A stretch of DNA of 64,000 nt from Ectopseudomonas khazarica. Lineage in GTDB: Bacteria > Pseudomonadota > Gammaproteobacteria > Pseudomonadales > Pseudomonadaceae. Numbering within the stretch: position 1 is the first letter of the stretch; every line of letters starts with the position of its first letter. The translations under genes were made by a program, and so were the position numbers. This document shows, piece after piece, positions 9,446 through 18,203 of the stretch. A model generated the notes under the pieces. That model was given only the letters and a program-made list of their open reading frames with translations. It searched no databases and had not been told where the DNA came from. The stretch is taken from contig NZ_SBHZ01000022.1 in the NCBI RefSeq assembly GCF_004521985.1, forward strand, positions 1-64,000, in the 5' to 3' direction.

Positions 9446-10282
9446 TCAGGTACTCCAGATCCGTGGCGGCACGGCTTCGCGGCCGAGCAGCGCCGGTCGC
9501 AGCAGGCGCCACAGGGCGATCAGCCAGGCGCGGGCCTTGAGCGCTTCGCTGGCCAGGCAGCGTGCGATCAACAGCCCGGACAACTGGCTGAAATCGCCAC
9601 GTACGCCCGCGACCTGCACTTCACGGCAGCGCTCCAGCAGCTCGCCGGGCACCTCGCCGCTGACCAGCAGGGTGGCGAATACCGGCTGGCCATCGAGGCC
9701 GAGCGGCGAGTCGAGCAGGCCGTCGTCGCCCGTGACCCGCTGGCGCTCGTGCCACAGCAGCTTGCCGTCGCGGCGGATGTCCAGTGCGGCCTGGAAATGG
9801 CCACTGCTGAAGCGCTCGTCGGCGGCCGGGCGGCCGAGGGCGATGATGTCCCAGTAGAACAGCCGGGCATCGCCCTGCAGCTCGATCTGCGTGTGCAGCT
9901 CGGCCTGGGCGCCGGCATAGAGGATGGTTTCCTGCGGCAGCCACTCCAGGGTGGCGCCGGCCGCAACGCTCAGGCGCAGATCCTGGCGGGCCACCTCGCT
10001 GGCGCGATACCACTTGGCTGCGCCCGGGTTGGTGAGCTGCACCCAGGTGTTCTCCCCGGCGTCTGCCGAGATGTCCAGGCGGTCGCCGCCGGCGATGCCA
10101 CCGGGCGGGTGCACGATGATGTGCTGGCAGACCTGCGGCCCCTCGGCATACAGGTGCTTCTGCACCCTAAGTGGGCCGAGGTGGCGCCTCTGCACCGGGG
10201 TGGTGCGCTCGCCATGGCGTGCGTAGGCCAGTTCCAGTTCGGCGGGCCAGCTTGGCGTGAACAGGGCTGCAGGCAGATTCAT
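9446..10282 (-). CDS. ureD: Urease accessory protein UreD (UreH)
   Basis: A 278-residue urease activation scaffold which, with UreF and UreG, loads nickel into the apo-enzyme. Diagnostic motifs are HIIVHPPGGIAGGDRLDI, LTNPGAAKWYR, LEWLPQETILYAGA and DIIALGRPAADERF. The ATG at 10282 (MNLPAALFTPSWPAELELAYA) gives the usual family length; an open extension upstream is not coding-like. It opens the urease part of the cluster, 115 bp after the short-chain dehydrogenase gene. Confidence 0.95.
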   Translation of the reverse strand: MNLPAALFTPSWPAELELAYARHGERTTPVQRRHLGPLRVQKHLYAEGPQVCQHIIVHPPGGIAGGDRLDISADAGENTWVQLTNPGAAKWYRASEVARQDLRLSVAAGATLEWLPQETILYAGAQAELHTQIELQGDARLFYWDIIALGRPAADERFSSGHFQAALDIRRDGKLLWHERQRVTGDDGLLDSPLGLDGQPVFATLLVSGEVPGELLERCREVQVAGVRGDFSQLSGLLIARCLASEALKARAWLIALWRLLRPALLGREAVPPRIWST

Positions 10283-10397
10283 GGTGGGGCAGGGATTCCA
10301 CTCGATAGTTGACCGAGTGGGCAAGCAAGAGGCGTGCCCTGAACCAATTCGGTGCGCCGTTGCGGGCGCCGGCCTGAAGCGGTCGGCGCCGGGCGGG

Positions 10398-11156
10398 TCA
10401 GTCGCGATCCACGGCGAAGGACGACCAGGCCTGACGGCTTGGCATGATTTCCAGGCGGTTGATGTTGATGTGCGCGGGCAGGGTGGCCACGTAGAAGATC
10501 TGCTCGGCGATGTCCTCGGCGCTGAGCGGCGTGGTGGTGCTGTACAGGGCGTCGGAAGCAGCCTGGTTGCCCTTGGTGCGGACCAGGGTGAACTCGGTTT
10601 CGGCCATGCCGGGGGCGATGTCTGTAACGCGCACGCCGGTGCTGACCAGATCGCAGCGCAGGTTGAAACCGAACTGTTTGACGAAGGCCTTGGTGGCGCC
10701 GTACACGTGGCCGCCCGGGTAGGGCCACTCGCCGGCGACCGAGCCGATGTTGATGATGCTGGTGCCCTTGCCGGTTTCCAGCAGCAGCGGCAGTACGGCA
10801 TGGGTGACGTTGACCAGGCCGGTGACGTTGGTGTCGATCATGGTGTGCCAGTCCTGCAGGGCCACCTTCTGCGCCGGTTCGGGGGCCAGGGCCAGGCCGG
10901 CGTTGTTGAGCAGCACGGTGACCTTGCGGAAGGCCTCCGGCAGGGCATCGACCATTCCTTGCACGGCCTCTGCGTCACGCACGTCGAGGGTGGCGATGTG
11001 CACGGGGACCTTGGCTGCCAGCTCGTCTCGCAGCGCCTGCAGGCGCTCCTCGCGGCGGCCGGAAAGTACCAGCGACCAGCCGGCCTCGGCGAAACGGCGG
11101 GCGGCGGCGCGGCCGAAGCCGGAGGTGGCGCCGGTGATGAAGATCACGTTGCTCAT
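10398..11156 (-). CDS. Short-chain dehydrogenase/reductase, YdfG-like
   Basis: A 252-residue classical SDR. The NADP-binding motif is TGATSGFG (residues 7-14), followed by an Arg-rich stretch (SGRREERL) suggesting NADP preference, then NNAGLA, the catalytic Ser in IINIGSVAG, and YGATK (Tyr-x-x-x-Lys). It resembles YdfG, an NADP-dependent 3-hydroxy acid dehydrogenase acting on serine and related compounds. The ATG at 11156 is preferred to upstream frames because the Rossmann fold starts directly after it. It lies between urtE and ureD on the same strand; why an SDR sits there is not clear. Confidence 0.88.
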   Translation of the reverse strand: MSNVIFITGATSGFGRAAARRFAEAGWSLVLSGRREERLQALRDELAAKVPVHIATLDVRDAEAVQGMVDALPEAFRKVTVLLNNAGLALAPEPAQKVALQDWHTMIDTNVTGLVNVTHAVLPLLLETGKGTSIINIGSVAGEWPYPGGHVYGATKAFVKQFGFNLRCDLVSTGVRVTDIAPGMAETEFTLVRTKGNQAASDALYSTTTPLSAEDIAEQIFYVATLPAHININRLEIMPSRQAWSSFAVDRD

Positions 11157-11404
11157 GGAGTGTCCTGTACAGGTTCTGGAGTGGAGGGTGACGCGGCGCT
11201 GCCACAGCAGCGCTGGCCCCGGCAGTCGGGGCTTGGCGTGGGGCGAGGCGCACACGGCGTTCGCCACTGGCCCCGGTTACCGGGGCGGGCGGCCTCGGGC
11301 CGCTGCGGTGGGCGCCTGGAGGCCCGTCGGTAAGGGCAGGCCGGTACTGTCGCACAGATGATGCCGCGGTGTCAGGCGTCGCTGCGCACCGCCCGCGACC
11401 TGCC

Positions 11405-12103
11405 TCAGATCGCCACCAAGCCGCGTACGCCCTCGGTTTCCATGTTCTCGCCACGGCCCTGCTGGACGATCTCGCCACGGCTCATCACCAGGTACTGGTC
11501 GGCCAGTTCGGCGGCGAAGTCGTAGAACTGCTCGACCAGCAGGATGGCCATGTCGCCGCGCTCGGCCAGTTTGCGGATCACCGCGCCGATTTCCTTGATC
11601 ACCGAGGGCTGGATGCCCTCGGTGGGTTCGTCGAGGATCAGCAGGCGTGGCTGGCTGGCCAGGGCACGGCCGATGGCCAGCTGTTGCTGCTGGCCGCCGG
11701 AGAGGTCGCCGCCACGCCGCTGCTTCATCTCGCGCAGCACCGGGAACAGCTCGTAGATGAATTCCGGGACGACCTTGGCCTGGCTGCCGGGAAACCGCGA
11801 CAGGCCCATCAGCAGGTTCTCTTCCACGGTCAGGCGGCCGAAGATCTCGCGTCCCTGTGGAACGTAGGCGATGCCGGCGTGCACCCGCTGGTGCGGCTTG
11901 AAGCCGGTGATGGCCTTGCCTTCCCATTGCACGCTGCCGTCCTTGGCCGGGATCAGGCCCATCAGGCACTTGAGCAGGGTGGTCTTGCCCACGCCGTTGC
12001 GGCCGAGCAGGCAGGTGACCTCGCCGACCTTCACGTCGAACGACAGCCCGCGCAGGATGTGGCTGCCGCCGTAGTACTGATGCAGTTGTTGGACTTGGAG
12101 CAT
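11405..12103 (-). CDS. urtE: Urea ABC transporter ATP-binding protein UrtE
   Basis: A 232-residue ATPase of the branched-chain amino acid/urea transporter family (LivF-like). Walker A is GRNGVGKTT (about 33-41), the signature LSGGQQQQLAIGRAL, and Walker B LLILDEPTEGIQPS. The N-terminus MLQVQQLHQYYGGSHILRGLSFDVK is typical of UrtE. It energises urea uptake with UrtD. An 89-bp gap to urtD holds an inverted repeat. Confidence 0.96.
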   Translation of the reverse strand: MLQVQQLHQYYGGSHILRGLSFDVKVGEVTCLLGRNGVGKTTLLKCLMGLIPAKDGSVQWEGKAITGFKPHQRVHAGIAYVPQGREIFGRLTVEENLLMGLSRFPGSQAKVVPEFIYELFPVLREMKQRRGGDLSGGQQQQLAIGRALASQPRLLILDEPTEGIQPSVIKEIGAVIRKLAERGDMAILLVEQFYDFAAELADQYLVMSRGEIVQQGRGENMETEGVRGLVAI

Positions 12104-12125
12104 GATTCAATTCCTCGTTCTTGGC

Positions 12126-12185
12126 GCTGCAAGCTTCAAGCTGCAAGCCACACGTAAAAGCGGCTTGAGGCTTGCAGCTTGTAGC
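12126..12185. repeat. Inverted repeat pair between urtD and urtE
   Basis: Two 24-bp arms rich in GCTTGCAGCTT-type sequence face each other (12126-12149 and 12162-12185), matching at about 20 of 24 positions around a 12-bp spacer. This is a third repeat family in the cluster, unrelated to the GGGCGGGT and GGAGCGGC types. Confidence 0.75.
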
Positions 12186-12192
12186 TGGCGCG

Positions 12193-13035
<843 letters not shown>

Positions 13036-13044
13036 TGATCCTTC

Positions 13045-13170
13045 TCCGTGGAGGTCGTCAGGAGCGCGTCGCGAGCATTTTCAGCTGCGAGGCGCGAGTC
13101 GCGCAGCGACGAAGCAGTACGAGTGGGTACGCTGAGGAGCGGGCACCGCGCAACGCCGCAGATGGAAAGT
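13045..13170. repeat. GC-rich spacer between urtC and urtD, probable degenerate dispersed repeat
   Basis: The 145-bp gap holds several short inverted GC blocks (GCGAGTCGCGCAGCGAC and neighbours) and no frame with coding signals or a Shine-Dalgarno of its own. Its base pattern differs from the flanking genes and resembles intergenic repeat sequence, but no second copy is visible in this window. Confidence 0.4.
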
Positions 13171-13180
13171 GCAGTAGCGA

Positions 13181-14266
13181 TCATGATGACTTCCTCTGCA
13201 GCAGGCCGACGACGCCTCGCGGCAGGAACAGGGTGACGACGATGAACAGGGCGCCCAGGGCGAACAGCCAGTATTCGGGGAAGGCCACGGTGAACCAGCT
13301 CTTCATGCCGTTCACCAGGCCAGCGCCGAGCAGCGGGCCGATCAGTGTGCCGCGCCCGCCGAGGGCGACCCACACGGCCGCTTCGATGGACTGCGTCGGC
13401 GCCATCTCGCTGGGGTTGATGATGCCCACCTGCGGCACGTACAGCGCTCCGGCCAGGCCGCACAGCACGGCGGACAGCACCCAGATGAACAGCTTGTAGC
13501 CGCGTGGATCGTAACCGCAGAACATCAGGCGATTCTCGGCGTCGCGCAGGGCCGTGAGCACGCGGCCGAACTTGCTGCGCGCCAGGCGAAAGCCCAGGTA
13601 CAGGCTGGCGACCAGCAGCAGCACGGTGGCGAAGAACAGCGCGGCGCGGGTGCCCTGCGCGGTGATGTCGAAGCCGAGGATGCGGGTGAAGCCGGTGAAG
13701 CCGTTGTTGCCGCCGAAGCCGGTCTCGTTGCGGAAGAACAGCAGCATGCCGGCGAACGTCAGCGCCTGGGTCATGATCGAGAAATACACGCCCTTGATCC
13801 GCGAGCGGAAGGCGAAGAAGCCGAACACCAGGGCCAGCAGGCCGGGCGCCAGTACCACCAGGCACATGGCCCAGAGGAAGCTGGAGGTGCCGTACCAGTA
13901 CCAGGGCAGCTCGTTCCAGGCGAGGAAGCTCATGAACGCCGGCAGGCCGTCACCGGCGGCTTCGCGCATCAGGTACATGCCCATGGCGTAGCCGCCGAGG
14001 GCGAAGAACAGGCCGTGGCCCAGCGACAGCATGCCGGCGTAGCCCCAGACCAGATCCAGCGCCAGGGCGACGATGGCGTAGCAGAGGATCTTGCCCACCA
14101 GGGTCAGGCTGTAGGCCGTCACATGCAGGGCATGCTCGGCCGGCAGCAGGTGCAGCAGCGGCATGGCCAGCAGCAGCGCCAGTACCAGCACGCCGACGGC
14201 CATGCAGACGCGGGGGCCGAGCTTGGCGCTGGCGCGGGCCAGCAAGGTTTGGTTTAGCGCATTCAT
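13181..14266 (-). CDS. urtC: Urea ABC transporter permease UrtC
   Basis: A 361-residue LivM-like inner-membrane permease with about ten hydrophobic segments (first at VCMAVGVLVLALLLAMPLLHLL). Family motifs include LDLVWGYAGMLSLGHGLFFALGGYAMGMYLMRE, FGGNNGFTGF, and GALYVPQVGIINPSEMAPTQSIEAAVWVALGGRGTLIGPLLGA, the EAA-like loop that contacts the ATPases. With UrtB it forms the urea channel. Confidence 0.96.
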   Translation of the reverse strand: MNALNQTLLARASAKLGPRVCMAVGVLVLALLLAMPLLHLLPAEHALHVTAYSLTLVGKILCYAIVALALDLVWGYAGMLSLGHGLFFALGGYAMGMYLMREAAGDGLPAFMSFLAWNELPWYWYGTSSFLWAMCLVVLAPGLLALVFGFFAFRSRIKGVYFSIMTQALTFAGMLLFFRNETGFGGNNGFTGFTRILGFDITAQGTRAALFFATVLLLVASLYLGFRLARSKFGRVLTALRDAENRLMFCGYDPRGYKLFIWVLSAVLCGLAGALYVPQVGIINPSEMAPTQSIEAAVWVALGGRGTLIGPLLGAGLVNGMKSWFTVAFPEYWLFALGALFIVVTLFLPRGVVGLLQRKSS

Positions 14267-14292
14267 CAGTCGATCACTCGTCCTTTATTGGC

Positions 14293-14359
14293 GTAGGGCG
14301 GGTGCAACCCGCCGCTGCAGCGATGGCCCGCTCGGGGGGGCGGGTTTCACCCGCCCCAC
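14293..14359. repeat. REP pair between urtB and urtC
   Basis: GTAGGGCGGGTGCAACCCGCC (14293-14313) and GGCGGGTTTCACCCGCC (about 14340-14356) are two inversely oriented REP copies of the same family as those flanking the RAYT gene at 5768. They occupy most of the 110-bp gap. Confidence 0.85.
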
Positions 14360-14376
14360 GGTCGATGGCGCCACCA

Positions 14377-15945
14377 TCAGTCGATCACCCGGCCCTTGAG
14401 TGCGAAGAGGCCTTGCGGGCGTTTCTGGATGAACAGGATGATCAGCGCGAGGATGAGGATCTTGCCGAGCACGGCGCCGATCTGCGGTTCGAGGAACTTG
14501 TTCACCACGCCCAGGCCGAAGGCGGCCAGCACGCTGCCGGCCAGCTGGCCGACGCCGCCGAGCACCACCACCAGGAAGGAGTCGATGATGTAGCTCTGGC
14601 CGAGGTCGGGGCCGACGTTGCCGATCTGGCTCAGGGCGACACCGCCGAGGCCGGCGATGCCCGAGCCGAGACCGAAGGCCAGCATGTCCACGCGACCGGT
14701 GGGCACGCCGCAGCAGGCGGCCATGTTGCGGTTCTGCGTCACCGCGCGCACGTTCAGGCCCAGGCGCGTCCGGTTCAGCAGCAACCAGGTAAGGACCACG
14801 ACAAACAGCGCGAAGCCGATGATGACGATGCGGTTGTACGGCAGCACCAGGTTCGGCAGCACCTGCACGCCACCGGACAGCCAGGCCGGGTTGGCCACCT
14901 CGACGTTCTGCGCACCGAAGGTGACGCGCACCAGCTGGATCAGGATCAGGCTGATGCCCCAGGTGGCCAGCAGGGTTTCCAGCGGACGGCCGTAGAGATG
15001 GCGAATCACCGTGCGCTCCAGCGCCATGCCGATGCAGGCGGTGACCAGGAAGGCGATTGGCAGCGCCGCCAGCGGATAGAGTTCGAGGTAGCCGGGAGCG
15101 AGCTTCTGGAAGGCCAGCTGCACCACGTAGGTGGTGTAGGCGCCGAGCATCAGCATCTCGCCGTGGGCCATGTTGATCACCCCGAGCAGGCCGAAGGTGA
15201 TGGCCAGGCCGAGCGCCGCGAGCAGCAGGATCGAGCCCAGCGACAGGCCGCTGAACGCCTGGCCGAGCAGCTCGCCGATCAGCAGTTTGTTCTTCACCTG
15301 CGCCAGGCTCTGCTCGGCTGCGGCGCGCACGTCGGCGTCGCTTTCGTCGCCGTCGAGCAGACCTTGCAGGCGGGTGCGCGCCTGCGGGTCGCCAGTCTGC
15401 CCCAGGCGCTTGACCGCCGCCAGGCGCACCGCCGGGTCGGCGTCACTCAGCTGCAGGTTGGCCAGGGCCAGGGTGATGGCGTCCTGCACCGCGTCGTCCG
15501 CTTCGATGCTCAGGCGGCTCTCCAGCAGCGGCAGCAGGGCGGGCGGTGTGTTGCGCTGCAGTTGCCGGGCCGCCTCGAGGCGCACGGCGGCGGCATCGTC
15601 GAGCAGCTGATGGCTGGCGACGGCCACGCCGATCAGGCCGCGCAGGCGATTGTTCAGGCGCAGCTTGCGTGGTGTGCCGTTGGCTTCACCCTTGCCAATG
15701 GCGGCCTGCCAGGTGCCGTCCTGATCGATGAAGGCGCGCTTGTCGGCATCGCTGGCGACGCGACCCTGCTGCAGGGCCTGCAGCAGCGGCATGCGCTCGA
15801 TGGTGGGGGCTGCCGCCCAGCCTTGCAGGAGCTTGGCCTGCTTGCTGGCGTTGGCTGCGGCGAAATCGTCGGCCTCGCCAGCCGTCGCGGCCAGTGGCAG
15901 CAACAGCAACAGGCTGAGGAGAATTCGGGTAAGGGCAGTGGGCAT
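14377..15945 (-). CDS. urtB: Urea ABC transporter permease UrtB, long form
   Basis: A 522-residue permease. The C-terminal 300 residues are LivH-like with several membrane segments (GLSLGSILLLAALGLAITFGLLGVINMAHGEMLMLGAYTTYVVQ, and the ATPase-contact loop ITGR-like block GLGSGIAGLGGVALSQIGNVGPDLGQSYIIDSFLVVVLGGVGQLAGSV). The first 25 residues are a signal peptide, and residues 26-215 form an Ala/Leu-rich periplasmic extension with HEAT-like helical repeats (DDAVQDAITLALANLQLSDADPAVRLAAVKRLGQTGDPQAR). This extension is known in proteobacterial UrtB and its role is unclear. It probably sits at the periplasmic face near UrtA. Confidence 0.95.
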   Translation of the reverse strand: MPTALTRILLSLLLLLPLAATAGEADDFAAANASKQAKLLQGWAAAPTIERMPLLQALQQGRVASDADKRAFIDQDGTWQAAIGKGEANGTPRKLRLNNRLRGLIGVAVASHQLLDDAAAVRLEAARQLQRNTPPALLPLLESRLSIEADDAVQDAITLALANLQLSDADPAVRLAAVKRLGQTGDPQARTRLQGLLDGDESDADVRAAAEQSLAQVKNKLLIGELLGQAFSGLSLGSILLLAALGLAITFGLLGVINMAHGEMLMLGAYTTYVVQLAFQKLAPGYLELYPLAALPIAFLVTACIGMALERTVIRHLYGRPLETLLATWGISLILIQLVRVTFGAQNVEVANPAWLSGGVQVLPNLVLPYNRIVIIGFALFVVVLTWLLLNRTRLGLNVRAVTQNRNMAACCGVPTGRVDMLAFGLGSGIAGLGGVALSQIGNVGPDLGQSYIIDSFLVVVLGGVGQLAGSVLAAFGLGVVNKFLEPQIGAVLGKILILALIILFIQKRPQGLFALKGRVID

Positions 15946-15958
15946 AAGGTGTCCTTGG

Positions 15959-16010
15959 CGTAGCCCGGATGCAATCCGGGGTGAGCGTCCCGGATTGCAT
16001 CCGGGCTACG
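15959..16010. repeat. Inverted repeat of the TAGCCCGGAT family between urtA and urtB
   Basis: CGTAGCCCGGATGCAATCCGG and its mirror CCGGATTGCATCCGGGCTACG face each other across a few bases, a near-perfect pair. The same family appears as a single copy at 20179-20200 and as an inverted pair at 25163-25225. Confidence 0.85.
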
Positions 16011-16014
16011 GCGG

Positions 16015-16145
16015 CCCTCTCCCTGGCCCTCTGCCCCTCTTCACAAAAGAAAGGGGGGAGAGGGGACCGGTACGCTGCAGTGCATCGCTCCGTGCAGCGT
16101 GTCTCCCCTCTCCCGCTTGCGGGAGAGGGGCTGGGGGGAGAGGGG
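16015..16145. repeat. CTCTCCC-type element without gene, downstream of urtA
   Basis: Two related CCCTCTCCC/GGGAGAGGG palindromes (16015-16065 and 16103-16145) are separated by 37 bp. The right half is a hairpin CCCTCTCCCGC-TTGC-GGGAGAGGG followed by CTGGGGGGAGAGGG. These sequences match the ends and interior of the DUF559-carrying unit at 54527-55065, so this looks like a short copy without a gene. It ends nine bases before the urtA stop, so on the minus strand it forms the immediate downstream hairpin of urtA. Confidence 0.75.
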
Positions 16146-16153
16146 CTTTTGCC

Positions 16154-17419
16154 TTAGTTCGACTTCACCGGGGTGTCGGCTTTCTTGTCGTTGCCTTCGA
16201 TGTACGGGCTCCACGGCTGGGCGCGGATCGGCCCCTCGGTCTCCCAGACCACGGAGAACTGACCGTCATCCTGGATTTCGCCGATCATCACCGGCTTGTG
16301 CAGGTGGTGGTTCTTCTCGTCCATCTTCAGGGTGAAACCGCTCGGCGCGGCGAACTCCTGGCCGGCCATGGCCTCGCGAACCTTGTCGACGTCGGTGGTG
16401 CCGGCCTTCTCGACGGCCTGGGCCCACATGTGGATACCCACGTAGGTGGCTTCCATCGGGTCGTTGGTCACCACGGTGTCGGCGTTCGGCAGCTTCTGGG
16501 CCTTGGCGTAGGCTTTCCAGTCGGCGACGAATTTCTCGTTGACCGGGTTCTCCACGGACTGGAAGTAGTTCCAGGCCGCCAGGTGGCCGACCAGCGGCTT
16601 GGTGTCGATGCCGCGCAGCTCTTCTTCACCCACGGAGAAGGCCACTACCGGTACGTCGGTGGCTTCCAGGCCCTGGTTGGCCAGTTCCTTGTAGAACGGC
16701 ACGTTGGAGTCGCCGTTGACGGTGGAGACCACGGCCGTCTTGCCGCCCGCAGCGAACTTCTTGATGTTGGCGACGATGGTCTGGTAATCGCTGTGGCCGA
16801 AGGGGGTGTAGACCTCTTCGATGTCCTTGTCGGCGATGCCCTTGCTGTGCAGGAAGGCGCGCAGGATCTTGTTGGTGGTGCGCGGGTAGACGTAGTCGGT
16901 ACCCAGCAGGAAGAAGCGCTTGGCGCCGCCGCCGTCTTCGCTGAGCAGGTATTCCACCGCCGGAATGGCCTGCTGGTTTGGCGCCGCACCGGTGTAGAAC
17001 ACGTTCGGCGACATTTCCTCGCCTTCGTACTGCACGGGGTAGAACAGCAGGCCGTTGAGTTCTTCATAGACCGGCAGCACGGATTTGCGCGACACCGAGG
17101 TCCAGCAGCCGAAGGTCACGGCGACCTTGTCCTGAGTCAGCAGCTGGCGCCCGCGCTCGGCGAACAGCGGCCAGTTCGACGCGGGGTCGACCACCACCGG
17201 CTCCAGTTGCTTGCCGAGCACGCCGCCCTTGGCGTTGATCTCGTCGATGGTCATCAGCGCCATGTCTTTCAGCGACGTTTCGGAAATGGCCATGGTGCCG
17301 GACAGCGAGTGCAGGATGCCGACCTTGATGGTCTCGGCGGCCTGGATGGACCAGCTCAGGCCCATGGCGGCGATGGAAGCGGAAAGGGTGAAGGCCTTGA
17401 TCAGGCTGCGACGTTGCAT
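16154..17419 (-). CDS. urtA: Urea ABC transporter substrate-binding protein UrtA
   Basis: A 421-residue periplasmic urea-binding protein. The ATG at 17419 has a good Shine-Dalgarno (GGAGAT) and starts a twin-Arg-like signal (MQRRSLIKAFTLSASIAAMGLSWSIQAAE). Family blocks are IKVGILHSLSGTMAISE, GGVLGKQLEPVVVDPASNWP, FGCWTSVSRKSVLPVYEELNGLLFYPVQYEGEE and YVYPRTTNKILRAFLHSKG. It captures urea and short amides and passes them to UrtBC. A 75-bp gap separates it from the GntR gene upstream. Strong hairpin repeats follow it, which may allow more UrtA than permease to be made. Confidence 0.97.
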   Translation of the reverse strand: MQRRSLIKAFTLSASIAAMGLSWSIQAAETIKVGILHSLSGTMAISETSLKDMALMTIDEINAKGGVLGKQLEPVVVDPASNWPLFAERGRQLLTQDKVAVTFGCWTSVSRKSVLPVYEELNGLLFYPVQYEGEEMSPNVFYTGAAPNQQAIPAVEYLLSEDGGGAKRFFLLGTDYVYPRTTNKILRAFLHSKGIADKDIEEVYTPFGHSDYQTIVANIKKFAAGGKTAVVSTVNGDSNVPFYKELANQGLEATDVPVVAFSVGEEELRGIDTKPLVGHLAAWNYFQSVENPVNEKFVADWKAYAKAQKLPNADTVVTNDPMEATYVGIHMWAQAVEKAGTTDVDKVREAMAGQEFAAPSGFTLKMDEKNHHLHKPVMIGEIQDDGQFSVVWETEGPIRAQPWSPYIEGNDKKADTPVKSN

Positions 17420-17494
17420 GGTGCGATCTCCATTCACAAGTGTGAGTAAGTGGACAGCGTTGTTATGGGTCATGCAGTGAAGGTCATGGCTCGG

Positions 17495-18199
17495 TTATTC
17501 CGGCATCCGCTCCACGCGCTGTCTCGCGGCGTAAAGCTTGTGCAAGGTGATCGAATGCACCTCTGCCTGGCTGACCTCTATATGGCTCTTGAGCAATTGC
17601 TGTGCCTCTTCTGAGCGATGAGTCAGGATTGCCTCGAGAATCTGCCCATGCTCGGCGTAGGTCAGCTCGATGCGCCGCGCCTGGGTGAAGTCCAGCCGCC
17701 TTAGAATGCGGATCTTCTCGCTGACCTCGCGGTGTACGCGGGCCATCTCGCGGTTGCCGGCTGCCTCGAGCAACTGGCAGTGAAACGCTTCGTCGAGGCG
17801 TGAAACGGCGCTGCCGTCCTGCAGTTGATTCTCTTTGCGCACCATCCAGGTGCGCGCGAGCGCTTGCAGTGCAGGGGGTTGTTCATCGCTGGGGCGCTGG
17901 CAAAGCCGGCGCACGGCGTCCAGTTCGAGCAGGATGCGCAGCTCGTACAACTCGTCGAACTGCGCGAAGTCCAGGGGGCGTACCTGCCAGCCGCTGCGAA
18001 AGTGCACGTCGAGAAAGCCCTCGCGCTGCAGGCGATGCAGGGCCTGGCGCACGGGGGTGCGGCTGGCGCTCATGCGCTCGGCGACCTCGCCTTCGGAGAA
18101 GCGGTCGCCGGGCATCAGGCGAAACTCGAAGATGTCGTCCTTGAGCCGAGCGTAGATACGCTCGGCCAGGCTCGGTGGACGTGGTGCGCTGCGCGACAT
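17495..18199 (-). CDS. GntR-family regulator with FCD domain
   Basis: A 234-residue regulator. Residues 9-75 form the GntR winged helix (SLAERIYARLKDDIFEFRLMPGDRFSEGEVAERMSASRTPVRQALHRLQREGFL). Residues about 85-215 form an all-helical FCD ligand domain (FDELYELRILLELDAVRRL ... FHCQLLEAAGNREMARVHREVSEKIRILRRLD ... EHGQILEAILTHRSEEAQQLLKSHIE) with the His/Asp metal-site pattern. It lies 4 bp after atzF and just before urtA, so it most likely controls this urea/allophanate cluster. Its likely operator is the palindrome at 20008-20037. The effector could be urea, allophanate or a related carboxylate; this is inferred from location only. Confidence 0.9.
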   Translation of the reverse strand: MSRSAPRPPSLAERIYARLKDDIFEFRLMPGDRFSEGEVAERMSASRTPVRQALHRLQREGFLDVHFRSGWQVRPLDFAQFDELYELRILLELDAVRRLCQRPSDEQPPALQALARTWMVRKENQLQDGSAVSRLDEAFHCQLLEAAGNREMARVHREVSEKIRILRRLDFTQARRIELTYAEHGQILEAILTHRSEEAQQLLKSHIEVSQAEVHSITLHKLYAARQRVERMPE

Positions 18200-18203
18200 G
18201 GGC

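Noticed and set aside
14302..15963. Plus-strand open frame opposite urtB
   Set aside because: Shadow frame, Gln/His/Asp-rich, starts inside a REP palindrome.
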